Of a stretch of DNA of 5,313 bases, positions 1 to 5,313 are shown one piece after another. A program made the translations under genes and the position numbers. The notes beneath the pieces are model-generated. The model was given only the letters and a program-made list of their open reading frames with translations. It did no database searches and was not told the DNA's origin. Within the stretch, counting starts at the first letter, position 1. Every line of letters begins with the position of its first letter. The stretch is from Prevotella sp. (GTDB lineage: Bacteria > Bacteroidota > Bacteroidia > Bacteroidales > Dysgonomonadaceae), in contig JAISKQ010000065.1 of the NCBI GenBank assembly GCA_031260865.1, forward strand, positions 1 through 5,313. Reading direction: 5' to 3'.

Positions 1-687
1 TTGGGAGATAGTATTTCGCCCCGGTCTTTGCGTATAGTGGCTATCAGCGACCTGCATTTGGGCTACGGCATCGGAGAAAAGGAATTTGAAAGTTGGGTAA
101 ACGTCATCAATGGCGAACATCCCGATATTGTCCTCATCGCCGGGGATATTGTGGATAATAGTGTCCGTCCGCTAAATGAAGGTGATTTCGCGGAGGTCTT
201 CCACAAAATAAAGGCTCCGATGGGTGTTTATGCCTGTCCCGGCAATCACGAATATATAAGCGGACTGAAAGAAAGCCGGGATTTTTTGAAGAAAGCCGGA
301 GTGCGTTTCCTTTGCGATTCGGTAGCGGAAGTGGATAGCTGTTTCTATGTGGTGGGACGCGACGACAAGTCGAACCCGAAACGCAAACCATTGAAAGACT
401 TGGTTGCCCCGCTGGATAAAACCAAGCCGATTTTTATGCTGGATCATCAGCCTTTCCATCTCGAAGAATCCGAAGTAAACGGCATCGATTTGCAAATTTC
501 GGGACATACGCATCAAGGACAGATATGGCCTCTTTCGATGGTTACAAAAATGATATATGAACGGGATCACGGCTTCGTAAAGAAAGGGAATGCCAATATA
601 TATGTAAGTTCGGGAATTGGTATTTGGGGCGGTAAATTCCGCGTAGGCACACAATCCGAATATGTTGTAATAGATATAAACAAATAA
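1..687 (+). CDS. Calcineurin-like metallophosphoesterase, YkuE/YaeI type (5' end outside window)
   Basis: This is the catalytic domain of a binuclear-metal phosphoesterase (COG1408-like). The family motifs appear in order: D17-x-H19 in SDLHLG, G48-D49 in IAGDIVDN, G81-N82-H83-E84, H149 in LDHQP, and G168-H-T-H171. The family-typical C-terminal segment SSGIGIWGG...RVGTQSEYVVI follows. All metal-binding positions are kept, so the enzyme should be active; the substrate is unknown. The family includes phosphodiesterases and lipid-related pyrophosphatases such as LpxG, but nothing here singles one out. The TTG at position 1 coincides with the window edge and is probably not the true start. Aligned to the next gene, residue 1 matches about residue 146, so an N-terminal membrane region of roughly 145 residues probably lies upstream. 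The stop codon is 1 nt before the next ATG, which implies co-transcription. The family call is firm; the start and the substrate are not. Confidence 0.9.
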   Translation: MGDSISPRSLRIVAISDLHLGYGIGEKEFESWVNVINGEHPDIVLIAGDIVDNSVRPLNEGDFAEVFHKIKAPMGVYACPGNHEYISGLKESRDFLKKAGVRFLCDSVAEVDSCFYVVGRDDKSNPKRKPLKDLVAPLDKTKPIFMLDHQPFHLEESEVNGIDLQISGHTHQGQIWPLSMVTKMIYERDHGFVKKGNANIYVSSGIGIWGGKFRVGTQSEYVVIDINK

Positions 688-688
688 A

Positions 689-1882
689 ATGAGAGTATTC
701 TTTAATGCTATATTCGTGCAAATCTTTCTCAGTATTTATATTTACTGGAGAGGTTGGCAGGGATTGCCGGATAAGAAATATATCAAGATTCCTTATTCCG
801 CCTTGTTCTGTATAGAGTTGATCGTTTATTTTATCGGTTTTTTCACCTCTAAATATCTGTCGTTCGACGCTTTGCATATCTTTGCGTGGGCAGGCACCAC
901 TTGGATGATATTTACCATTTACATGACTGTGCTGCTGCTGATATATGATTTAGTACTATACATCGATAAGAAAAAAAAGGTGTTCTCTCCCCGGTTCAAT
1001 CTGAGAGCCAAAAAGTCGAGGCTTATCTATTTCTGCTCCTGTCTGCTTATCGTCGTAGCCGTGATGTGGAACGGAAATTACAGGTTTTGGCATCCGGTGG
1101 TTACCGAAATGAACCTGACAGTGAAAAAACATTCTCCCAATGTGAAGAACCTTCGCATTGTGGTAGCGGCTGACATACATGCCGGTTACCTTATCAACAA
1201 GGAGATTATTTCCATGTATGTGGATAAAATCATGGAGCAGAAACCCGACTTAATCCTATTGGTAGGCGATATAATCGATTATGATGTGAAGTCGTTGTAT
1301 GAGCAACGGATGGAGACCGAGTTCCTACGGTTGAAAGCCCCTTATGGCGTATACGCGACCACCGGAAACCACGAATACATTGAGCTGGGAGAAGCCAAAG
1401 ACGAAAAAATAGTATGGCTGAGCCAAAAGGCGGGTCTGACAGTTCTTCGGGATTCTGTGGTGAAGATAGCGGATTCTTTCTATCTTGTCGGGCGAGAAGA
1501 CGACTTGTGTGAGACGCGGAAAGGATTGCCGGAAATAACGCGGGACGTGGATAAGGAATATCCTGTTATTGTGATGAACCATGAGCCTCATCGCTTGCAG
1601 GAGGAAGTTGACGCCGGAGCCGATATAGCGCTGTACGGACACACGCACAACGGTCAGTTTTTCCCGAACAATTTGATTATGAGTATTTCCTCTAAGATAT
1701 ACAATTCGGGTATTGTGTCCGATAAAGCAAAACCAAGGTTTATGTATGAACTTCCTTTCGGGTACAAGAAAAAAGGAAACACACATGTCTATGTGACGTC
1801 GGGCTTAGGGCTTGCCGGTCCTCAATACCGGATTGGCACAATATCCGAATTGGTTGTGTTGAATGTAAACTTTAGTAAATAA
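689..1882 (+). CDS. Membrane-anchored metallophosphoesterase, paralogue of the preceding gene
   Basis: This 397-residue protein has an N-terminal membrane part and a C-terminal calcineurin-like phosphoesterase domain. Hydrophobic segments lie near residues 4-20, 36-56, 64-92 and 111-128. The loops at 21-33 and 93-111 are rich in Lys and Arg, so by the positive-inside rule the catalytic domain (about 154-395) should face the periplasm; this is inference. The metal-binding motifs are complete: D162-x-H164, G193-D194, G226-N-H-E229, H298 in NHEPHR and G317-H-T-H320. The C-terminal SGLGLAGPQYRIGTISELVVL matches the end of the upstream protein. Compared with that paralogue, about 18 extra residues lie between the GHTH motif and the KKKG segment. 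The ATG at 689 follows the upstream stop by 1 nt and opens directly into the first membrane helix, which supports this start. No strong ribosome binding site is seen. The pair looks like a tandem duplication; the substrate is unknown, though membrane lipids or cell-envelope phosphoesters are plausible. Confidence 0.92.
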   Translation: MRVFFNAIFVQIFLSIYIYWRGWQGLPDKKYIKIPYSALFCIELIVYFIGFFTSKYLSFDALHIFAWAGTTWMIFTIYMTVLLLIYDLVLYIDKKKKVFSPRFNLRAKKSRLIYFCSCLLIVVAVMWNGNYRFWHPVVTEMNLTVKKHSPNVKNLRIVVAADIHAGYLINKEIISMYVDKIMEQKPDLILLVGDIIDYDVKSLYEQRMETEFLRLKAPYGVYATTGNHEYIELGEAKDEKIVWLSQKAGLTVLRDSVVKIADSFYLVGREDDLCETRKGLPEITRDVDKEYPVIVMNHEPHRLQEEVDAGADIALYGHTHNGQFFPNNLIMSISSKIYNSGIVSDKAKPRFMYELPFGYKKKGNTHVYVTSGLGLAGPQYRIGTISELVVLNVNFSK

Positions 1883-1884
1883 AA

Positions 1885-1899
1885 TAGGTCAGCGACCTA
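1885..1899. repeat. Perfect inverted repeat ahead of recN
   Basis: TAGGTC, a 3-nt spacer (AGC) and GACCTA form a perfect 6+6 inverted repeat in the 30-nt gap between the phosphoesterase stop and the recN ATG. It ends 13 nt before the ATG. No T-run follows, so it is not a standard intrinsic terminator. As RNA it could fold into a small hairpin near the recN translation start; as DNA it could be an operator. Either role is a guess, and a 6-bp stem can arise by chance. Confidence 0.45.
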
Positions 1900-1912
1900 A
1901 AGAAGACTGATT

Positions 1913-3571
1913 ATGTTGAAATCACTTTATATAAAAAATTATGCTTTAATCGACAGTTTGGAGATTGATTTTGAATCGGGCTTTTCCGTTATCACGGGAG
2001 AAACGGGCGCCGGGAAATCAATTATTCTGGGCGCGTTATCCCTTATACTGGGTCAGCGCGCGGATGTGAAGGCGATAAAGCAGGGCGAGAGCAAATGTGT
2101 TATCGAAGGCGCTTTCGATGTCTCGGCATACGATCTCAAAGCCTTTTGTGAAGAAAAGGGGATAGAATACGACCCTGACAGCTACATCCTGCGCCGAGAA
2201 ATTTTGTCGACCGGCAAATCACGCGTGTTCATCAATGACACGCCTGTCGCCTTAAACGACCTGAAAGAGTTGGGCAGCCGGTTGATAGACATACATTCCC
2301 AACATCAAAACCTGTTGTTGTCGGACACCCGTTTTCAGATGCAGGTAGTGGACGCGCTCGCGGGGAATAAGGATTTACTAAGGACGTATCAACAGGCGTT
2401 CCATCAATATAAATCGGCGGAAAAAGCATTAGCCGACCTAAAAGAATCTGTAAGGAAGAGCAAAGAAGACGAAGATTACCTGCGTTTCCAGTTAGAAGCT
2501 TTAAGCGAAGCCGCCTTACAGGAAGGGGAACAGGACGAACTGGAAGGCGAATTGGAAACGTTGACACATGCCGAGGATATTAAATCGGCTTTGTACAAGA
2601 TACATACCCTTCTGTCGGATGACGAAACGGGTATTGTTTCCGAACTCAAAGAAAGCCTGAACGCGGCGCGACAGTTAGCGAAGGTTTATTCCCGTTCGGA
2701 TGAAATCTCGGAACGGTTGCACACGGCTTATATCGACATGAAAGACCTGGCTTCGGAAATGGACAAATTAGCTAACGATGTGGAATTTAATCCGGAACGG
2801 TTGGCGTTTATCGAATCCCGCCTCGACCTTATTTACTCTTTGCAGAAAAAGTATCATGCAGGCTCCGTGTCGGATTTATTGGCATTGCACGATGAGTTTA
2901 AACAAAAAATAGAGAATATAGAATCTTCAGACCAACAGGTAGAGTCGCTCGAAAAAGAAGTAAGCGAAAAGCGCGAAAAAGTGTCGGCTTTGGCGCGGCA
3001 GTTGAGTGGCAAGCGTCTGGCGATAAAAGCAGGTTTTGAAAAAGAGCTAGCCGGAAAAGCAGCCTATCTGGGTATGCCGAATATTCGCTTCGAATGCGAT
3101 ATTATAGCAGAGAAGCAACCGGATATATACGGGATAGACAGCGTGTCATTCCTCTTTTCGGCGAATAAGAATGTGCCGTTGCAACCCGTTTCGGAGATTG
3201 CGTCAGGCGGTGAAATTTCCCGTTTGATGCTATGCCTGAAATCAATGATTGCCGGAGCCACGGCGTTGCCTACCATCATATTTGATGAAATAGACACAGG
3301 CGTTTCAGGCGAAATCGCCGATAAGATGGGCGATGTGATGCGCGACTTTGGTCAGAATATGCAGGTGATAGCTATTAGCCATTTGCCGCAGATAGCCGCC
3401 AAGGGCAAGGCGCACTATAAGGTATATAAATCGGATGACGAGTTGACGACGACGACTAATCTTATCCGCCTGTCCGACGATGAACGGCTCGAAGAAATAG
3501 CCCGTATGTTGAGCGGGGCGACAGTGACCGACGCTGCTGTACAAAACGCGAAAGAAATGTTAGGTCTATAA
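1913..3571 (+). CDS. recN: DNA repair protein RecN
   Basis: RecN is a cytoplasmic SMC-like ATPase that gathers at DNA double-strand breaks and aids recombinational repair. The protein has 552 residues, the usual length for the family. It opens with [19 protein letters not shown] and Walker A GETGAGKS (29-36). The RecN-typical stretches [16 protein letters not shown] (93-108) and [13 protein letters not shown] (124-136) follow. Two charged coiled-coil arms flank the middle, about 160-230 (containing FQLEAL, 192-197) and about 335-375. The ABC signature ASGGE is at 430-434, Walker B ends in IIFDE with D458-E459, followed by DTGVSGE, and the switch histidine is H490 in [11 protein letters not shown]. 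All ATPase elements are intact. The ATG at 1913 gives the expected N-terminus with no extension; the leader is A-rich (AAAGAAG) without a classical Shine-Dalgarno. It probably sits in an operon with its neighbours, 30 nt after the phosphoesterase and 10 nt before the aminotransferase. A small inverted repeat lies just upstream. Confidence 0.98.
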   Translation: MLKSLYIKNYALIDSLEIDFESGFSVITGETGAGKSIILGALSLILGQRADVKAIKQGESKCVIEGAFDVSAYDLKAFCEEKGIEYDPDSYILRREILSTGKSRVFINDTPVALNDLKELGSRLIDIHSQHQNLLLSDTRFQMQVVDALAGNKDLLRTYQQAFHQYKSAEKALADLKESVRKSKEDEDYLRFQLEALSEAALQEGEQDELEGELETLTHAEDIKSALYKIHTLLSDDETGIVSELKESLNAARQLAKVYSRSDEISERLHTAYIDMKDLASEMDKLANDVEFNPERLAFIESRLDLIYSLQKKYHAGSVSDLLALHDEFKQKIENIESSDQQVESLEKEVSEKREKVSALARQLSGKRLAIKAGFEKELAGKAAYLGMPNIRFECDIIAEKQPDIYGIDSVSFLFSANKNVPLQPVSEIASGGEISRLMLCLKSMIAGATALPTIIFDEIDTGVSGEIADKMGDVMRDFGQNMQVIAISHLPQIAAKGKAHYKVYKSDDELTTTTNLIRLSDDERLEEIARMLSGATVTDAAVQNAKEMLGL

Positions 3572-3581
3572 ACAGATTGCT

Positions 3582-4688
3582 ATGGATGATATTCTTTTCT
3601 TCAACCTGAAACGGGAAAATGAACGGTACGCTTCGGGAATAAAAGAGGCTGTATCCCGCGTCGTTGATTCGGGCTGGTATATCAGAGGAAGAGAAAATGA
3701 ACTTTTTGAAGCTAACTTTGCTTCTTACTGTAATACCGACTATTGCATTGGCGTAGGGAATGGCCTGGATGCCATTCGCTTGATACTGATGGGATTTATG
3801 GAGCTGGGGAAAATAAATCCGGGGGATGAGGTTATTTTGCCGGCGAATACGTTTATCGCTACGGCTTTGGCTGTTACCCAATGCGGGCTGACTCCCGTAT
3901 TAGCGGATTGCGACATTCGCTCGTATAATATAAATCCCGCTTCTGTAAGAGGAAGAATAACAGAAAAGACAAAAGCTATAATCGCCGTCCATCTATATGG
4001 GCAAATAGCAGCGATGGATGAACTCCGGGAATTGACCGACGAATACAACCTCTTGCTTATCGAAGACGCGGCTCAGGCTCATGGGGCTGTTTACAAAGGA
4101 CGCAAAGCCGGAAGCATTGGCGACGCGGCGGCATTCAGCTTTTACCCAATAAAGAATCTGGGTTCGCTGGGAGACGCCGGCGCGGTAACGACCAACCATA
4201 CCGAGCTGTCGAAAATTATAAGGAGCCTGTCCAATTACGGCTCGGATGAAAAATACATACATAAATATAAAGGCTTTAATTCCCGTCTGGATGAATTACA
4301 GGCGGCAATATTATCCGTCAGGCTGAAATATCTGGATGAAGATAATCGTCGCCGTCGTCAGATAGCGAAGTTTTATTCGGAGAAAATCAGAAACAACGCG
4401 TTTATCCTTCCCGAAGCGAAAGAGTGGGATAGTCATGTATTCCACCAGTTTGTGATTCGTACCGGAGAGCGGATGAAAGTTCAGCAACACCTTGCTTATA
4501 ATAATATTCAGACACAAATACATTATCCGCGCGCAATACACAAACAGCAAGCATATAGCGAGATGAAATACTTAAGGTTGCCTGTATCCGAACTGTTGCA
4601 AGATGAAGTATTGAGCCTTCCTTTATATCCTTCGTTGACAGACGGTGAATCGCGGAAAATAGTGGAAGTGTTGAATAGTGAATGGTGA
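3582..4688 (+). CDS. DegT/DnrJ/EryC1/StrS-family PLP sugar aminotransferase
   Basis: This 368-residue enzyme belongs to the fold-type I PLP aminotransferases that convert a keto nucleotide-sugar into an amino sugar, usually with glutamate as amino donor, for surface polysaccharide or glycan synthesis. Visible features are GVGNGLDAI (57-65, cofactor phosphate region), [13 protein letters not shown] (86-98), EDAAQAHGA (161-169, with D162 expected to contact the PLP ring nitrogen), the Schiff-base lysine K191 in [16 protein letters not shown] (185-200), and [10 protein letters not shown] (233-242). A C-terminal [15 protein letters not shown] stretch (311-325) completes the fold. The [10 protein letters not shown] and NYGSDEKY patterns resemble the FdtB/QdtB group of 3-keto-6-deoxyhexose transaminases, but I cannot fix the substrate. 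Residue 190 is Ile where Thr is common. The gene starts 10 nt after recN. No other sugar-nucleotide gene lies in the window, which is unusual for this family. Its last codons and TGA lie in a 7-bp tandem repeat, and a terminator follows 24 nt later. Confidence 0.95.
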   Translation: MDDILFFNLKRENERYASGIKEAVSRVVDSGWYIRGRENELFEANFASYCNTDYCIGVGNGLDAIRLILMGFMELGKINPGDEVILPANTFIATALAVTQCGLTPVLADCDIRSYNINPASVRGRITEKTKAIIAVHLYGQIAAMDELRELTDEYNLLLIEDAAQAHGAVYKGRKAGSIGDAAAFSFYPIKNLGSLGDAGAVTTNHTELSKIIRSLSNYGSDEKYIHKYKGFNSRLDELQAAILSVRLKYLDEDNRRRRQIAKFYSEKIRNNAFILPEAKEWDSHVFHQFVIRTGERMKVQQHLAYNNIQTQIHYPRAIHKQQAYSEMKYLRLPVSELLQDEVLSLPLYPSLTDGESRKIVEVLNSEW

Positions 4689-4699
4689 ACAGTGAACAG
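4674..4699 (+). repeat. Heptanucleotide tandem repeat spanning the aminotransferase stop codon
   Basis: AATAGTG, AATGGTG, AACAGTG and a partial AACAG form 3.7 copies of a 7-bp unit with consensus AAYRGTG. The first two copies encode the last residues (Asn-Ser-Glu-Trp) and hold the TGA stop at 4686-4688. The copies place a TGA at 4679, 4686 and 4693, one in each forward frame. It is probably a slippage-derived repeat at the gene's end. Confidence 0.7.
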
Positions 4700-4711
4700 A
4701 TAGCTAATAGA

Positions 4712-4747
4712 AAAAGCCCCGTACAACTTTTATAGTTCGGGGCTTTT
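4712..4747. terminator. Bidirectional intrinsic terminator between convergent genes
   Basis: AAAAGCCCCG (4712-4721) pairs perfectly with CGGGGCTTTT (4738-4747), a 10-bp stem with a 16-nt loop in which AAC (4725-4727) may also pair with GTT (4735-4737). On the + strand the stem runs into TTTTCTTATTT; on the - strand it ends in a run of five T. It starts 24 nt after the aminotransferase stop and lies 87 nt beyond the metallopeptidase stop, so it can end transcription of both converging units. The symmetric A and T flanks fit a shared terminator. Confidence 0.9.
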
Positions 4748-4833
4748 CTTATTTCGTCTGCTTATAATCTGAGACGGAGTCTTAAAAGCGATGGACATTA
4801 AATCAATTACAGTTCCCTGTTTTTGAGGATTGA

Positions 4834-5313
4834 CTAACGTCTTCTGCCACTCAAGGCAATCATTATATAATATACCAATGTAACTAAAGAACCGATGGCA
4901 GCTATCACGTAAGTGTACGCGGCCCACTTTAAAGCGTCCTTAGCCATATCATGATTACCGGTATCAGTTATTCCCGCCGTGTTCAGCCAAGCCAAAGCCC
5001 TGCTGCTGGCATTTATTTCCACCGGAAGCGTAATGAAACTGAATAGGGTGGTCATGGCAAATAGAGCTATACCAATCCATATCAACGCGGGAAATGTCTC
5101 AATCATAATAAATCCCGCGAGTAAAATCCACTGCACAATTGAAGATGAGAAACTTACGATAGGTACGAGAGCCGAACGCATTTTCAACGGACCATATTCA
5201 TACGCGTGTTGCACGGCATGCCCGCATTCGTGCGCCGCTACGGCGGCAGCAGCCACGCTGTTGCTGGAATAGACTCCCTCGCTCAGGTTCACGGTCTTGT
5301 TCGCCGGATTGTA
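4834..5313 (-). CDS. YugP-like membrane zinc metallopeptidase (5' end outside window)
   Basis: This is the C-terminal 159 residues of a membrane zinc peptidase of the YugP/COG2738 (Zn_peptidase_2) family. Full members have about 225-230 residues, so roughly 70 are missing past the right edge. Numbering from the edge, the fragment begins YNPANKTVNLSEGVYSSNS, the family's usual lead-in to the catalytic motif HECGH (28-32), an HExxH zinc site followed by AVQH. After PLKMRSALVP come two hydrophobic segments (about 55-72 and 75-93), the conserved LPVEINASSRAL stretch, whose Glu may be the third zinc ligand (inference), and a final membrane segment (about 133-153) before the basic tail SGRRR. The GTG at 5290-5292 is an internal Val, since the family consensus continues upstream in frame through the edge. 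The role in Bacteroidota is unknown; membrane-protein processing or quality control is a guess. The gene converges on the aminotransferase across a shared terminator. Confidence 0.93.
   Translation of the reverse strand, partial: YNPANKTVNLSEGVYSSNSVAAAAVAAHECGHAVQHAYEYGPLKMRSALVPIVSFSSSIVQWILLAGFIMIETFPALIWIGIALFAMTTLFSFITLPVEINASSRALAWLNTAGITDTGNHDMAKDALKWAAYTYVIAAIGSLVTLVYYIMIALSGRRR

Noticed and set aside
1..3. TTG as the start codon of the first gene
   Set aside because: It sits exactly at the window edge, and comparison with the paralogue predicts an N-terminal membrane region further upstream.
172..654. 160-codon open frame on the - strand
   Set aside because: It lies fully antisense to the first phosphoesterase, which carries all family motifs; the - strand translation shows no domain.
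1867..1876. Possible Bacteroidota -7 promoter element (TAAACTTT) ahead of recN
   Set aside because: It does not match the TAnnTTTG consensus well, and no TTG-type -33 partner at proper spacing was convincing.
3561..3566. Second TAGGTC, at the end of recN, matching one arm of the upstream palindrome
   Set aside because: A single 6-mer without its partner arm is expected by chance and here is part of the coding sequence and stop region.
4755..4783. Small hairpins in the gap, CGTCT/AGACG (4755-4776) and AGAC/GTCT (4772-4782)
   Set aside because: The stems are only 4-5 bp, compete with each other and lack a T-run; they are within chance expectation.
4730..4927. 65-codon open frame on the - strand across the intergenic gap
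   Set aside because: It overlaps the 3' end of the metallopeptidase gene in another frame, starts inside the terminator hairpin's loop region on that side, and has no recognisable domain.
4979..5272. 97-codon open frame on the + strand
   Set aside because: It is the antisense shadow of the zinc metallopeptidase gene, whose HExxH motif and membrane segments make the - strand reading certain.

Overview
The window looks like a chromosomal housekeeping segment from a member of the Bacteroidota, most likely Bacteroidales. The reasons are the RecN N-terminus, which is close to the form I know from that group, the A-rich leaders without clear Shine-Dalgarno sequences, and the presence of a membrane zinc peptidase of the type common there. 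The exact genus cannot be told from the sequence. Base composition and codon use appear even throughout, and I see no insertion sequence, integrase, tRNA, CRISPR array or phage gene.

Layout: four genes run on the + strand in a tight series, with gaps of 1, 30 and 10 nt. The first two (1-687, cut by the window's left edge, and 689-1882) are paralogous calcineurin-like metallophosphoesterases of the YkuE/YaeI type. The second is complete and shows four membrane segments ahead of its catalytic domain. Next comes recN (1913-3571), the SMC-like DNA double-strand-break repair ATPase. It is followed by a DegT/DnrJ/EryC1-type PLP sugar aminotransferase (3582-4688), whose stop codon lies inside a short heptanucleotide tandem repeat. 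A strong hairpin at 4712-4747 with A and T flanks can serve as a bidirectional terminator. Beyond it, converging from the right on the - strand, is the C-terminal part of a YugP-like membrane zinc metallopeptidase (4834-5313, cut by the right edge).

The four + strand genes are probably co-transcribed, but their functions (membrane-associated phosphoester hydrolysis, DNA repair, nucleotide-sugar transamination) do not form an obvious pathway. I found no convincing new biological system. The observations most worth a second look are the tandem phosphoesterase duplication, a perfect 15-nt inverted repeat just ahead of recN, and the tandem repeat that puts a TGA in all three frames at the end of the aminotransferase gene.
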